A DNA stretch of 64,000 bases from Pseudomonas sp. NFIX28 (GCF_900107395.1 NZ_FNPW01000006.1:203686-267685), one strand, 5' to 3'; positions 42,309-53,984 are shown, counted from the first letter of the stretch. Program-made: numbers and translations. The notes: generated by a model not told the origin, from the letters alone.

Positions 42309-43085
42309 TCAACCAACCTGGCTATCGTCCTTGTCCTTGACGCCTGCAAAGTCCTCATCGCGCAGGACCGGCAGGTCCTTGGCGCAGTAGTTGCTGCCCA
42401 GGTCCTTCAGGGCTCCGCACATACCCTCCAGGCGCCCATCGACGGCCTGCAGATGGTCGAGCAACTGGCCAATGGCCCGCGCCACCGGGTCCGGCATATC
42501 CTCGCTGACCCCATAGGCATCAAAGCCAAGTTTCTCGGCCATGGCCTTGCGCTTGGCTTGCTGCTCATCATCAGACTTGACGATGATGCGCCCGGGAATG
42601 CCCACCACCGTGGCGCCTGCCGGTACCGCCTTGGTCACCACCGCGTTGGAACCGACCTTGGCGCCCGCCCCCACGGTGAACGGCCCAAGCACCTTGGCGC
42701 CCGCGCCCACCACCACACCGTCTTCCAGGGTCGGGTGACGCTTGCCCTTGTTCCAGCTGGTGCCACCCAAGGTCACACCCTGATAGAGGGTGACGTCATC
42801 GCCAATCTCGGCAGTCTCGCCAATAACAATGCCCATGCCGTGATCGATAAAGAAGCGGCGACCGACCTTCGCCCCCGGATGAATCTCGATACCGGTCAAC
42901 CAGCGCCCGAAGTTCGACACCAGGCGCGCCAGCCATTTCCAGCCCATGCCCCACAACGCGCCCGACAGGCGATGAATCCAGATGGCATGCATGCCCGGGT
43001 AGCAGGTCAGGACCTCGAAAGCGTTACGCGCCGCAGGGTCGCGATGGAAAACACTCTGGATATCTTCACGCAAACGCTCAAACAT
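42309..43085 (-). CDS. cysE: Serine O-acetyltransferase CysE
   Basis: CysE acetylates serine, the first step of cysteine synthesis, which supplies IscS. The 258-residue protein has an N-terminal helical domain and a left-handed beta helix of hexapeptide repeats (about 130-190; [31 protein letters not shown]) with the catalytic histidine in [11 protein letters not shown]. Three ATGs stand in a row; the third (43085) is best spaced from GGAAG. It overlaps trmJ by 8 bases. Confidence 0.93.
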   Translation of the reverse strand: MFERLREDIQSVFHRDPAARNAFEVLTCYPGMHAIWIHRLSGALWGMGWKWLARLVSNFGRWLTGIEIHPGAKVGRRFFIDHGMGIVIGETAEIGDDVTLYQGVTLGGTSWNKGKRHPTLEDGVVVGAGAKVLGPFTVGAGAKVGSNAVVTKAVPAGATVVGIPGRIIVKSDDEQQAKRKAMAEKLGFDAYGVSEDMPDPVARAIGQLLDHLQAVDGRLEGMCGALKDLGSNYCAKDLPVLRDEDFAGVKDKDDSQVG

Positions 43086-43857
43086 CATCATTCTTCCGCT
43101 TAAGGAGCTCGCCACGGGCCGCTTTCTGGGTTTCCGTGAGGATGCCACGCAAAATATTCATTTCCGCCCGGCTCACCGAGCTGCGTCCGTACAACCGGCG
43201 CAGGCGCGCCATCAGGTGCCGTGGTTTTTCCGGATCGAGGAAGTCGATGGCCACCAGCGTCTGTTCCAGATGCTCGTAGAACCGCTCCAGCTCATCCATG
43301 GTCGCCAGCTCATCACTGCGCGGCGACGCCACTTCATCCTTTTCCACCTTGCTTGGCTGGCCCTGGGCCGCGAGCCAGGACATGCGCACCTCGTAAGCCA
43401 GCACCTGCACCGCCGTCGCCAGGTTCAGCGAGCTGAACTCCGGGTCCGAAGGGATATGCACATGGAAGTGACATCGCTGCAGCTCGTCATTGGTCAGACC
43501 GGAATCCTCACGGCCAAATACCAAGGCGATTTCCGCGCCCTGCCCTGCTTCTTGCACTACCTTGACCCCCGACTCACGAGGATCGAGCAACGGCCAGGGA
43601 ATACGCCGGTCACGGGCGCTGGTGCCAAACACCAGGGTGCAGCCGGCCAGGGCGCCTTCCAAGGTGGCGACGACCTGAGCGTTTTCAAGAATGGCGGTAG
43701 CGCCGGAGGCTCGCGCATCGGCTTCCGGGGACGGAAAAACCCGCGGTTCCACCAGTACCAGCCGCGACAGCCCCATGTTCTTCATGGCACGCGCAGCCCC
43801 GCCGATGTTTCCGGGATGACTGGTATTGACCAGGACGACACGAATGTTCTGCAGCAA
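43078..43857 (-). CDS. trmJ: tRNA Cm32/Um32 methyltransferase TrmJ
   Basis: TrmJ 2'-O-methylates position 32 of tRNAs. The 259-residue SPOUT enzyme has [20 protein letters not shown] near 10-29 and the knot motif [17 protein letters not shown] placed the start at TTG 43857, giving [19 protein letters not shown], the conserved N-terminus; the frame extends upstream with unconserved residues and no site. It overlaps cysE. Confidence 0.9.
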   Translation of the reverse strand: MLQNIRVVLVNTSHPGNIGGAARAMKNMGLSRLVLVEPRVFPSPEADARASGATAILENAQVVATLEGALAGCTLVFGTSARDRRIPWPLLDPRESGVKVVQEAGQGAEIALVFGREDSGLTNDELQRCHFHVHIPSDPEFSSLNLATAVQVLAYEVRMSWLAAQGQPSKVEKDEVASPRSDELATMDELERFYEHLEQTLVAIDFLDPEKPRHLMARLRRLYGRSSVSRAEMNILRGILTETQKAARGELLKRKNDDV

Positions 43858-44048
43858 GGGAGGCGCTCTCGGACACGGGAAAGGGGAGCAAATCTTACAG
43901 AACAGCCAGCGCTCCTGCCTCAAAAATAACTGCCTCTAGCTGATGCGCCATCACAGCCGCCAGGCTTCAGGCGCACTGCCACTCGTCAAAATGTGCAGCT
44001 ATTTGCAGGCCCGAGCGACAGATCGAGGCAAGCGGAGCGAATGTCGAC

Positions 44049-44077
44049 CTTCATCTGCAAAAGTTTTCTGCTAGAAT
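44049..44077 (+). promoter_or_regulatory. Candidate suhB promoter
   Basis: TAGAAT at 44072-44077 is a fair -10, and CTTCAT at 44049-44054 is a poor -35 at 17 bp. It lies 36 bases before the suhB ATG. The remaining part of 43858-44048 shows nothing else. Confidence 0.4.
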
Positions 44078-44113
44078 GCTCGGCTTTCTTTAACAACCTT
44101 AGGTGACCTATCC

Positions 44114-44929
44114 ATGCAGCCAATGCTGAATATCGCGCTGCGCGCCGCCCGCAGCGCCAGTGAACTGATTTTCCGCTCCATCGAGCGCCTGGATACCATC
44201 AAGGTCGACGAAAAAGACGCCAAAGACTACGTATCCGAAGTTGATCGCGCTGCCGAGCAGAAGATCATCGACGCATTGCGCAAAGCCTACCCAACCCACG
44301 GCATTCTCGGCGAAGAAACCGGCCTGCACGCTGGCAGCGGCGAAGGCGAAGACTACCTGTGGATCATCGACCCACTGGACGGCACCACCAACTTCCTGCG
44401 CGGCATTCCTCATTTCGCTGTCAGTATCGCCTGCAAATATCGCGGTCGCCTGGAACACGCCGTGGTCCTGGACCCGGTACGCCAGGAAGAATTCACCGCC
44501 AGCCGTGGTCGCGGCGCCCAACTGAACGGTCGTCGCCTGCGCGTCAGCGGCCGCACCAGCCTGGACGGCGCCCTGCTGGGTACCGGCTTCCCGTTCCGTG
44601 ACGATCAGATGGACAACCTCGACAACTACCTGGGCATGTTCCGCGCCCTGGTTGGCCAGACCGCCGGTATCCGCCGCGCCGGCGCTGCCAGCCTGGACCT
44701 GGCCTACGTGGCTGCCGGTCGCTTCGACGCCTTCTGGGAGTCGGGCCTGTCCGAGTGGGACATGGCGGCAGGCGCCCTGCTGATTCAAGAAGCCGGCGGC
44801 CTGGTGAGCGATTTCACCGGCGGTCACGACTTCCTGGAAAAAGGCCACGTGGTTGCCGGCAACACCAAATGCTTCAAGGCGGTCCTCACCGCCATCCAGC
44901 CGCACCTGCCGGCTTCGCTGAAGCGCTAA
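44114..44929 (+). CDS. suhB: Inositol-1-monophosphatase SuhB
   Basis: The 271-residue Mg2+/Li+-sensitive phosphatase has the metal-binding motifs GEETG near 66-70, IDPLDGTTNF at 85-94 and SEWDMAAGALLIQEAGG near 214-230. SuhB also joins the rRNA antitermination complex in E. coli and affects virulence genes in Pseudomonas. It is divergent from trmJ, as in other pseudomonads, and ends at a strong terminator. Confidence 0.95.
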   Translation: MQPMLNIALRAARSASELIFRSIERLDTIKVDEKDAKDYVSEVDRAAEQKIIDALRKAYPTHGILGEETGLHAGSGEGEDYLWIIDPLDGTTNFLRGIPHFAVSIACKYRGRLEHAVVLDPVRQEEFTASRGRGAQLNGRRLRVSGRTSLDGALLGTGFPFRDDQMDNLDNYLGMFRALVGQTAGIRRAGAASLDLAYVAAGRFDAFWESGLSEWDMAAGALLIQEAGGLVSDFTGGHDFLEKGHVVAGNTKCFKAVLTAIQPHLPASLKR

Positions 44930-44941
44930 GCGCCAGCGACG

Positions 44942-44970
44942 AAAAAAGCACCCCACGGGGTGCTTTTTTT
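44942..44970 (+). terminator. Terminator of suhB
   Basis: AAAAAAGCACCCC-ACG-GGGTGCTTTTTTT is symmetric and U-rich. The second copy at 45103-45130 is nearly the same sequence. Confidence 0.92.
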
Positions 44971-45000
44971 ATGCCTGGGGTTTATCGGAAACCACTCTTT

Positions 45001-45078
45001 CGTAGGAGCGAGGCTTGCCCGCGATAGCTTCAGCCCACAGCGCAGCGCCCAGATCGCGGGCAAGCCTCGCTCCTACAG
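45001..45078. repeat. REP element pair between suhB and the glycine-zipper gene
   Basis: GTAGGAGCGAGGCTTGCCCG at 45002-45021 and its exact inverted partner ending at 45076 form a long hairpin. The pair lies between two near-identical terminators and is the best preserved copy in the window. Confidence 0.85.
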
Positions 45079-45102
45079 AAGCAAACCCAAGCCACGGGCA
45101 AT

Positions 45103-45130
45103 AAAAAAGCACCCCGCGGGGTGCTTTTTC
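45103..45130. terminator. Terminator of the glycine-zipper gene
   Basis: AAAAAAGCACCCCGCGGGGTGCTTTTT lies 20 bases after the stop of the minus-strand gene. A and T runs on both sides make it bidirectional. Confidence 0.9.
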
Positions 45131-45149
45131 ATGACTGGCGCTAAGACGC

Positions 45150-45698
45150 TTATTGCACCGGCTGGTTCTGCCCCAGGATCAACTGACCTTCCTTGTTGAC
45201 CGGAATCTGGCTGCCCGGATCACGATCCATACGCACCTGGCCTTGCTTGCCGTTCAGCTCGTACTTCACGTCATAACCCACGACTTTTTCACTGATGTCG
45301 TTGACCGTGTTGCAGCGAGTCTGCGTGGTGGTGTAGGTGTCACGCTCCTGCATGCCTTCCTGCACCTTGTTACCGGCGTAACCACCACCGACCGCACCAG
45401 CGACCGTGGCGATCTTCTTGCCTGAGCCGCCGCCGATCTGGTTACCCAGCAGGCCGCCAGCCAGCGCACCAACCACCGTACCGGCGATCTGATGTTGATC
45501 CTTCACCGGAGCCTGACGGGTCACGGTGACGTCCTTGCATACTTCACGCGGTGTTTTGATCTGTTGTTTGACCGGCTGAACTGCCAGCACCTGCGCATAC
45601 TCAGGGCCACTATTGACCAGCTTGTAGGTGGCAACAGCCCCCCCAGCAGTCACAGCGACGGCACCTAATACCGCACCAACCAGCATCGACTTGTTCAC
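45150..45698 (-). CDS. Glycine-zipper 2TM envelope protein
   Basis: The 182-residue protein has an N-terminal hydrophobic segment (VGAVLGAVAVTAGGAVATY), probably an anchor or uncleaved signal. A glycine-zipper region follows at about 72-110 (IAGTVVGALAGGLLGNQIGG, ATVAGAVGGGYAGN), typical of the Rickettsia 17-kDa antigen/SlyB-like family. There is no lipobox cysteine. The C-terminal part (VVGYDVKYELNGKQGQVRM) also matches that family. An envelope-structural or stress role is likely. Confidence 0.85.
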   Translation of the reverse strand: MNKSMLVGAVLGAVAVTAGGAVATYKLVNSGPEYAQVLAVQPVKQQIKTPREVCKDVTVTRQAPVKDQHQIAGTVVGALAGGLLGNQIGGGSGKKIATVAGAVGGGYAGNKVQEGMQERDTYTTTQTRCNTVNDISEKVVGYDVKYELNGKQGQVRMDRDPGSQIPVNKEGQLILGQNQPVQ

Positions 45699-45757
45699 GT
45701 GAACCTCCTGACCATCACAAGCGGGACAAGCCCGCGCTTCTCCCAGCCTTGGAGCAC

Positions 45758-45792
45758 AAAAAAAGGCGCGAGTTCAATACTCGCGCCTTTTT
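45758..45792. terminator. Bidirectional terminator downstream of secF
   Basis: AAAAGGCGCGAGT-TCAAT-ACTCGCGCCTTTT lies 26 bases after the secF stop. It ends the queA-secF operon. Confidence 0.92.
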
Positions 45793-45818
45793 GACTGCCT
45801 GCCAGGAAGGAAAAACCG

Positions 45819-46733
45819 TTATGGACGGTCGTCGACTTCCTTCTCGGTATTGGCTGGAGGAATCAGGTCCTCGCTGCTCAGGTTCAGCCAGATCAGCACC
45901 ACGTTGGCGATGTAGATCGACGAGTAGGTACCCGCCAGAACGCCCACGAACAGCGCGATGGAGAAGCCCCACAGGTTGTCGCCACCGAAGAACAGCAGCG
46001 CCGCGATCGCCAGCAAGGTGGAGATCGAGGTCGCCATGGTGCGCAGCAGGGTCTGAGTGGTCGAGATGTTGATGTTCTCGATCAGGCTGGCCTTGCGCAG
46101 CACGCGGAAGTTCTCCCGCACCCGGTCGAACACCACGATGGTGTCGTTGAGCGAGTAACCGATGATCGCCAGTACCGCCGCCAGCACCGTCAGGTCGAAG
46201 GTGATCTGGAAGAACGACAGGATACCGACAGTCACCACCACGTCGTGGATCAGGGAAACGATGGCGCCGACCGCGAACTTCCACTGAAAGCGGAAAGCCA
46301 GGTAGATCAGGATGCCGCCCAGCGCCATCAGCATGCCGAGGCCGCCCTGGTCGCGCAGCTCTTCACCCACCTGCGGGCCGACGAACTCGACGCGCTTGAC
46401 CTGCGCCGGGTTGTCGCCGCCGCTCTTCTGCAGCGCTTCCGCCACCTGATGGCCCAGCTGCGGGTCTTCACCCGGCATCCGCACCAGCAGGTCGGTGGTC
46501 GCACCGAAGCTTTGCACGACCGCGTCTTGATAACCGGACTCGCTCAGCTGAGCACGAACCTTCATCACGTCCGCCGGACGCTCGTAGGTCAGCTCGATGA
46601 GCGTACCGCCGGTAAAGTCCAGGCCGTAGTTCAATCCCTTGTGGAACCAGCTGAACAGCGCCAGGACGGTAAGGAGCAAGGTGAGGCCGAACGCAACGTT
46701 GCGCACGCCCATGAAGTTGATAGTACGTAACAT
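45819..46733 (-). CDS. secF: Protein translocase subunit SecF
   Basis: SecF works with SecD, using the proton motive force to pull preproteins into the periplasm. The 304-residue protein has six helices of the RND fold with a periplasmic loop after helix 1 (YGLDFTGGTLIELTY). It carries the conserved helix segments GYSLNDTIVVFDRVREN and FFGGDNLWGFSIALFVGVLAGT. It lies 9 bases after secD. Confidence 0.95.
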   Translation of the reverse strand: MLRTINFMGVRNVAFGLTLLLTVLALFSWFHKGLNYGLDFTGGTLIELTYERPADVMKVRAQLSESGYQDAVVQSFGATTDLLVRMPGEDPQLGHQVAEALQKSGGDNPAQVKRVEFVGPQVGEELRDQGGLGMLMALGGILIYLAFRFQWKFAVGAIVSLIHDVVVTVGILSFFQITFDLTVLAAVLAIIGYSLNDTIVVFDRVRENFRVLRKASLIENINISTTQTLLRTMATSISTLLAIAALLFFGGDNLWGFSIALFVGVLAGTYSSIYIANVVLIWLNLSSEDLIPPANTEKEVDDRP

Positions 46734-46742
46734 GGCAGCCCC

Positions 46743-48611
46743 TTAAATCCACAACTTCTTGAAGTCACGACCGCCGAAGATCAGGTTGACCATCGCGCGG
46801 GTCAGCCAGATGGCCGTGAACATCGAGGTAAAGATCCCGAGGGACATGGTCACCGCAAAACCTTTGACCGGGCCGGTGCCCATGGCAAAGAGAATCCCGC
46901 CGACCAGCAACGTGGTCAGGTTGGAGTCGAGAATCGCAGTGAATGCCCGGCCGAAGCCTTCGTTGATTGCCCGCTGCACGCTCATGCCGGCGGCGAGCTC
47001 TTCACGTATCCGCGAGAAGATCAGCACGTTGGCGTCCACCGCCATACCCATGGTCAACACGATACCGGCGATACCCGGCAGGGTCAGCGTAGCCCCCAGC
47101 AGGGACATCAGGGCCAGCAGCAGCACCATGTTCAACGCCAGCGCCACAGTGGCAATGACGCCAAAGAAGCGGTAGATGGCGATGATGAACAGCGACACGA
47201 ACAACATGCCCCACAGCGACGCATCGATACCCTTGGTGATGTTGTCGGCACCCAGGCTCGGGCCGATTGTGCGCTCTTCGGCGAAGTACATCGGTGCGGC
47301 CAGGCCACCGGCACGCAGCAGCAGCGCCAGCTCGGAGGACTCGCCCTGGCCGGTCAGGCCGGTAATGCGGAACTGGCTACCCAGCGGCGACTGAATGGTC
47401 GCCAGGCTGATGATCTTCTTTTCTTCCTTGAAGCTCTGCACCGCAACGTCTTTCTCGACACCGTCGACCACTTGCTTGGTGTAAGTGGTGGTCGGCTTCT
47501 GCTCGATGAAGATCACCGCCATGCTGCGACCGACGTTATTGCGGGTCGAACGGCTCATCAGCTCGCCGCCGTGGCCATCGAGCTTGATGTTCACCTGCGG
47601 ACGACCTTGTTCGTCGAAGCCCGCCTGGGCGTCGGTCACTTGGTCACCGGTGATGATCAGGCCACGCTCGATCAGCGCAGGAGGACGATTGCCTTCACGG
47701 AACTCGAAAGACTCGGAAGTGGCTTTCGAAGCGCCCGGCTCGGCGGCCAGACGGAACTCAAGGTTGGCCGTCTTGCCCAGGATACGCTTGGCTTCAGCGG
47801 TGTCCTGCACGCCCGGCAGCTCAACCACGATACGGTTGGCGCCCTGGCGCTGAACCAGAGGTTCGGCGACACCCAGCTCGTTGACGCGGTTACGGACCGT
47901 GGTCAAGTTCTGCTTGATGGAATATTCACGGATTTCCGCCAGCTTGGCCGGGGTCATCGCCAGACGCAGCACCGCCTGACCATTGAGGTCGGCCGGAACA
48001 ATGTCGAAATCGTTGAAGTTCTTGCGGATCAGCGCACGAGCCTGTTCACGGGTCGCGTCATCGCTGAAGCCCAGTTGGATGGCTCCGTCGAGCTGCGGCA
48101 GGCTGCGATAGCGCAGGCGCTCTTTACGCAGCAGGCTCTTCACATCGCCTTCGTAGACCTTCAGGCGTGCGTCGAGAGCTTTCTCCATATCCACTTCCAG
48201 CAGGAAGTGCACACCACCGGACAAGTCCAGGCCCAGCTTCATCGGATGCGCGCCAAGGTTGCGCAGCCATTGCGGGGTGGTTTGTGCCAGGTTCAATGCA
48301 ACGACATAGTCGTCACCCAGGGCCTTGCGCACCACGTCCTTGGCTGGAAGCTGGTCTTCCTGCTTGGCCAGGCGCAGCAGGCCGCCCTTGCCCTTGGCCG
48401 CGATGGTCGCTGCCTTGACACTGATCCCGGCGTCGGCAAGCGCCTTGCTCGCACGGTCCAGGTCCGCCTGAGTGACCTGCAACGCAGTGCTCGCACCACT
48501 GACCTGAATGGCCGGATCATCAGGGTATAGATTGGGAGCGGAATAAATAAAACCGATCGCCAGCACCGCCAGGATCAGTACGTATTTCCACAGAGGGTAT
48601 TTGTTCAGCAT
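46743..48611 (-). CDS. secD: Protein translocase subunit SecD
   Basis: The 622-residue protein has an N-terminal helix, a large periplasmic domain (P1 about 45-430, with GLDLSGGVHFLLEVD near 113) and a C-terminal RND membrane domain (GIAGIVLTMGMAVDANVLIF, SRIREEL). The ATG at 48611 is chosen over a GTG one codon upstream. Standard length for pseudomonads. Confidence 0.94.
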   Translation of the reverse strand: MLNKYPLWKYVLILAVLAIGFIYSAPNLYPDDPAIQVSGASTALQVTQADLDRASKALADAGISVKAATIAAKGKGGLLRLAKQEDQLPAKDVVRKALGDDYVVALNLAQTTPQWLRNLGAHPMKLGLDLSGGVHFLLEVDMEKALDARLKVYEGDVKSLLRKERLRYRSLPQLDGAIQLGFSDDATREQARALIRKNFNDFDIVPADLNGQAVLRLAMTPAKLAEIREYSIKQNLTTVRNRVNELGVAEPLVQRQGANRIVVELPGVQDTAEAKRILGKTANLEFRLAAEPGASKATSESFEFREGNRPPALIERGLIITGDQVTDAQAGFDEQGRPQVNIKLDGHGGELMSRSTRNNVGRSMAVIFIEQKPTTTYTKQVVDGVEKDVAVQSFKEEKKIISLATIQSPLGSQFRITGLTGQGESSELALLLRAGGLAAPMYFAEERTIGPSLGADNITKGIDASLWGMLFVSLFIIAIYRFFGVIATVALALNMVLLLALMSLLGATLTLPGIAGIVLTMGMAVDANVLIFSRIREELAAGMSVQRAINEGFGRAFTAILDSNLTTLLVGGILFAMGTGPVKGFAVTMSLGIFTSMFTAIWLTRAMVNLIFGGRDFKKLWI

Positions 48612-48631
48612 CACGCCGCCCGTTTATGAAG

Positions 48632-48652
48632 CGGGGCGCCTTGCGCGCCCCG
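48632..48652. other. Hairpin in the yajC-secD gap
   Basis: CGGGGCGC-CTTGC-GCGCCCCG forms an 8-bp stem between the two operon genes. There is no U-tract, so it is more likely an mRNA-processing or stability structure than a terminator. Confidence 0.5.
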
Positions 48653-48673
48653 TCGATTGGTAAAAGATGAAAC

Positions 48674-49009
48674 TTAGATCGCCTTCAGCGTGCCTTTTGG
48701 CAGCGTGGCAGCGATAGCGCCTTTCTGGAACTTCATCTCGATAGTGTCGGAAACTTCCAGCACTACGAAGTCGTCGGTCACTTTGGTGATCTTGCCGGCG
48801 ATACCGCCAGTAGTCACAACTTCGTCACCTTTCTGCAGGCTGCCCAGCAGGTTCTTCTGTTCTTTGGCGCGCTTGGCCTGTGGACGCCAGATCATCAAGT
48901 AGAAGATAACCAGGAAACCGACCAGGAAAATCCACTCAAAGCCAGTACCGGCCGGGCCAGCAGCAGGTGCAGCAGCATCAGCCATTGCAGTCGAAATAAA
49001 AAAGCTCAT
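48674..49009 (-). CDS. yajC: Sec translocon accessory protein YajC
   Basis: The 111-residue protein has one transmembrane helix (WIFLVGFLVIFYLMIW, about 26-41) followed by RPQAKRAKEQKNLL and the cytoplasmic domain LQKGDEVVTTGGIAGKI. It associates with SecDF. Its gene lies between tgt and secD, as in most gammaproteobacteria. Confidence 0.95.
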   Translation of the reverse strand: MSFFISTAMADAAAPAAGPAGTGFEWIFLVGFLVIFYLMIWRPQAKRAKEQKNLLGSLQKGDEVVTTGGIAGKITKVTDDFVVLEVSDTIEMKFQKGAIAATLPKGTLKAI

Positions 49010-49056
49010 GTAACACTCCGGATAATTGCAAAAGTGGGTTTAAACGTCTTTAGAAC

Positions 49057-51251
<2,195 letters not shown>

Positions 51252-51317
51252 GATGGGGTTCGTCTAGCAGGGCCGGAAAGTTTAGCGGAAATAGCCAAAA
51301 TTGACCATGAAACCTGA

Positions 51318-51346
51318 TTGACCAACGGTAGGCACCTCTCTATACT
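51318..51346 (+). promoter_or_regulatory. Promoter of tRNA-Leu
   Basis: TTGACC (51318-51323) and TATACT (51341-51346) with a 17-bp spacer stand 13 bases before the tRNA 5' end. Confidence 0.85.
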
Positions 51347-51359
51347 TCGCCGCCATTGA

Positions 51360-51444
51360 GCCCTGATGGCGGAATTGGTAGACGCGGCGGATTCAAAATC
51401 CGTTTTCGAGAGAAGTGGGAGTTCGAGTCTCCCTCGGGGCACCA
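51360..51444 (+). tRNA. tRNA-Leu (anticodon CAA)
   Basis: The 85-base gene folds as a class II tRNA. The acceptor stem GCCCTGA pairs with TCGGGGC. The D arm is GGCGGAATTGGTAGACGC. The anticodon stem GCGGA/TCCGT holds loop TTCAAAA (CAA). A variable arm follows, then T arm GGGAG-TTCGAGT-CTCCC and ACCA-3'. CCA is encoded. The gene is complete and serves as integration target of the adjoining island, so its 3' end is the likely left attachment site. Confidence 0.96.
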
Positions 51445-51488
51445 CATAGCAGTATCTGAGAGTCTCTACCAGCCTCTCAGGCCCAGAG

Positions 51489-51514
51489 AAACCGGCCACT
51501 TGGCCGGTTTTTTT
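51489..51514 (+). terminator. Terminator downstream of tRNA-Leu
   Basis: AACCGGCCA-CTT-GGCCGGTT followed by seven T residues in total. It ends the tRNA transcript and shields the integrase gene. Confidence 0.9.
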
Positions 51515-51608
51515 GTGCCTGTCTATCTACCCCTGTCTCCCCTTATCCGTTGTATCCCTGTATCCCTGCTTGTATCCTGAGAGAAATACCGAACTTTGGG
51601 ATACAAGG

Positions 51609-52850
51609 ATGAAGCGCGCAGACATCAAGCGCCGCCCTCTCGCTGATACCACGCTCTCAGGGCTTGAGCCTGAAACAAAGGAATATCGAGAGCTGGATGG
51701 AAACGGCTTATATTTCCGGGTCAAACCGGACGGGGGCAAATCATGGCAACTCCGGTACAAGCGTCCTGCAGGTAATTGGGCATGGATGGGCCTCGGCGGC
51801 TATCCAGAAGTCAGCGGCGCACTTGCCCGCGAAAAAGCGGCCGATCTGCGGAAGGTTGTCAGTAGCGGTGCCGACCCTCTTGAACAAAAGCGCTCGGCAA
51901 AAGCGGCAATCGATGCCGCTCGAATTCGAACCTTCAGAGCGGCTGCAGAAGCTTGGCTCAAGGCAAAGGAGGAAAAAGGTCTCGCCTCCTCCACTCTCAA
52001 TAAAATCCGCACCTACCTCGACAAAGACATTCTTCCAGCGCTTGGTGATAAACCTCTGGACGAAATAACCCGAACCGATTGTGCAAATCTCCAGGCCTCC
52101 CTCGAAGCTCGGGAGGCGCATAACGTTGCTGAAAAATGTCGGACGTGGGTCAATCAGATCTTCGGCAGAGCAATCGGCTTGGGGCTGACCGAAAACGATC
52201 CGGGTAGCCGACTACGCGACATTGCAGCTCAAGCACCGAAGACTCAACAACACCCTCATTTGCTAGAACCCGAACTCGGCGAGTTTCTCACCGCGTTAAA
52301 GAACACCCCCAGCAGACTCACCGCTCGGACGGCGGCGTGGCTTTGCATATGGACAGCCTCAAGGCCGGGAATGGTGCGATTGGCAGAATGGAAAGAGTTT
52401 GATCTCGATAAAGCCATTTGGACGACACCGGCGTCGAAGATGAAGATGCGCCGAGATTTCGTATGCCCCCTTCCGCGTCAAGCACTCGTCGCCCTGAAAG
52501 AGCTGCACTCTTTAACCGGGCGTAGCCGTTGGCTGTTTCCTGGAGTCGGAGCGAAGAATCCGACTATCAGTGAAAACACAATCAATAAAGTATTCGCAAC
52601 CATTGGCTACAAAGGGCGTCTTGTTGGGCACGGTACGCGGCACACAGCGAGCACACTGCTTCGTGAGCATGGCTGGCCAAAGGAGCATGTCGAGGCGCAG
52701 TTAGCTCATAAAGAAGAGGGCATCTCGGGGGTATACAACAAGGCTCAATATCTAGAACAAAGGACTGCGATGATGCAGTGGTATGCCGACCATCTGGATA
52801 GCTTGCAGAAAGGGAACATTGTGCAGGGCCGATTCGGACAAGCGATTTGA
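51609..52850 (+). CDS. Tyrosine recombinase/integrase (P4 type)
   Basis: The 413-residue integrase has a DUF4102-type arm-binding domain at the N-terminus (GNGLYFRVKPDGGKSWQLRY), a core-binding domain at about 105-190, and a catalytic domain. Catalytic residues seen are Arg in WTASRPGMVRLAEW (near 253), His and Arg in VGHGTRHTAS, His in QLAHKEEG, and Tyr in GVYNKAQYLEQR. It integrates the element at the tRNA-Leu. I chose ATG 51609 (MKRADIKRRPLADT); an upstream extension would cross the terminator. Confidence 0.93.
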   Translation: MKRADIKRRPLADTTLSGLEPETKEYRELDGNGLYFRVKPDGGKSWQLRYKRPAGNWAWMGLGGYPEVSGALAREKAADLRKVVSSGADPLEQKRSAKAAIDAARIRTFRAAAEAWLKAKEEKGLASSTLNKIRTYLDKDILPALGDKPLDEITRTDCANLQASLEAREAHNVAEKCRTWVNQIFGRAIGLGLTENDPGSRLRDIAAQAPKTQQHPHLLEPELGEFLTALKNTPSRLTARTAAWLCIWTASRPGMVRLAEWKEFDLDKAIWTTPASKMKMRRDFVCPLPRQALVALKELHSLTGRSRWLFPGVGAKNPTISENTINKVFATIGYKGRLVGHGTRHTASTLLREHGWPKEHVEAQLAHKEEGISGVYNKAQYLEQRTAMMQWYADHLDSLQKGNIVQGRFGQAI

Positions 52851-52880
52851 CCATGAAATTCCTAGTCACTCAAAAAGTGT

Positions 52881-53002
52881 GTGTTCCGCGTGTTCCACGT
52901 GTTCCAAAACTGCTGAAAGCCTTTAAATACGGGGCCTTCGAGATAGGAACACAACAAGCGATTAGCTGGAACACGTCATCAATGGCACACAAAAGGTGTT
53001 CC
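52881..53002. repeat. Left iteron array of GTGTTCC heptamers
   Basis: Six copies of GTGTTCC occur in 122 bp: three forward at 52881, 52890 and 52899 (exact 9-bp period), two reversed (GGAACAC) at 52946 and 52968, and one forward at 52996. The same spacing appears in reverse orientation at 60456-60577. This points to binding sites for an element-encoded replication or partition protein. The rest of 52851-53117 shows nothing else. Confidence 0.85.
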
Positions 53003-53117
53003 AAAGTCGGCAACACTTCCAGGCTAAACGACCCTCTCCTCACTGGCGGTTTCCTAGCTTCACCGGGCGCAGGCGCTCGCGTTTCTTCGGTCACGCAAAC
53101 GGGGCAAGGGGGAAATA

Positions 53118-53978
53118 ATGACTAACAGATTTTATTTAAGCGCCCCACTCGACATTGACGGCTGGGGGAACATCTATGCTCTGGAGCATCTTGCGCTGTA
53201 CGAAGAGTTTGCAGAGCGCATCGATGCCGCAGTGGAACTCATACGGGAGGGTGAGCAGCATTGGGCGAATCATCAGGACGACGCAGGAGAGTGGTCAGCC
53301 GACGCTGTCCGCATACTCGGGGAAGTCAGACGTCACTCCTATAATATTCACCAGCGCATAGGGCTATTTCAGGATGACTTAGCTTCCACCATTCGTTGGA
53401 TTGTTGGAGAGCTGTCCGTATCAGCTGTTACCGATTGCCAATACGTCGCCGCCTTGGCGATAGATCGTGCATGTCGTGCTATCGAGGTTTTGGGGCACTG
53501 GTTGAGGGACGTGCATGAAGACCTTTACGCATGCGACCCTGAAGATGTGATTGCCTTAGCTGAGGACTACCCGGACAGCTTTGACGTGCTTTTATCGGAG
53601 GTGCGTCAGGAGCGAGTGCAGCTTGAAATTGAAGCACGAGAATCCGCAGCCGACTTGATAGGTTCAGCCCGGCACTACATGACTCTCGCGAGGGTGTATG
53701 CCTCTCCAGTGTTGAGCAGCAACGAGAAGATGCGGATCAGTGCTAACGCGAGCAAAGGAGGTAATAGCTCGGCTGCGGTTCGCCAAGAGGCCAACACAGG
53801 CCGCGATGAGGACATTTGCAAATACGGTAGACGACTTCGCGACAGTGGCCGGACGAAGACAGAAGCGCTGGATGCCATCCTGCAGAGTAACGCTGCACTA
53901 AAATCTCCCGGAGGAAGCGAGAAGCTTTCCAGAAAGCAACTCGGCAACATTTTGGTTAAGGGAAAAGTTTTTTCATAG
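53118..53978 (+). CDS. Island protein of unknown function (286 aa)
   Basis: The soluble 286-residue protein is helical and acidic in its first 200 residues (LALYEEFAERIDAAVELIRE and further amphipathic helices). A low-complexity segment rich in Ser, Ala and Asn (about 207-228) follows. The basic C-terminal segment RDEDICKYGRRLRDSGRTKT looks like a small HTH-type DNA-binding module. GGGGG lies 7 bases before the ATG. It sits between the left iterons and the AlpA operon. I do not recognise a family; a role in replication control is possible. Confidence 0.75.
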   Translation: MTNRFYLSAPLDIDGWGNIYALEHLALYEEFAERIDAAVELIREGEQHWANHQDDAGEWSADAVRILGEVRRHSYNIHQRIGLFQDDLASTIRWIVGELSVSAVTDCQYVAALAIDRACRAIEVLGHWLRDVHEDLYACDPEDVIALAEDYPDSFDVLLSEVRQERVQLEIEARESAADLIGSARHYMTLARVYASPVLSSNEKMRISANASKGGNSSAAVRQEANTGRDEDICKYGRRLRDSGRTKTEALDAILQSNAALKSPGGSEKLSRKQLGNILVKGKVFS

Positions 53979-53984
53979 AAGCCC

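Noticed and set aside
52881..52905. Short direct repeats resembling a CRISPR
   Set aside because: The period is 9 bp with 2-base spacers, copies occur in both orientations, and there is no cas gene. An iteron array explains them.
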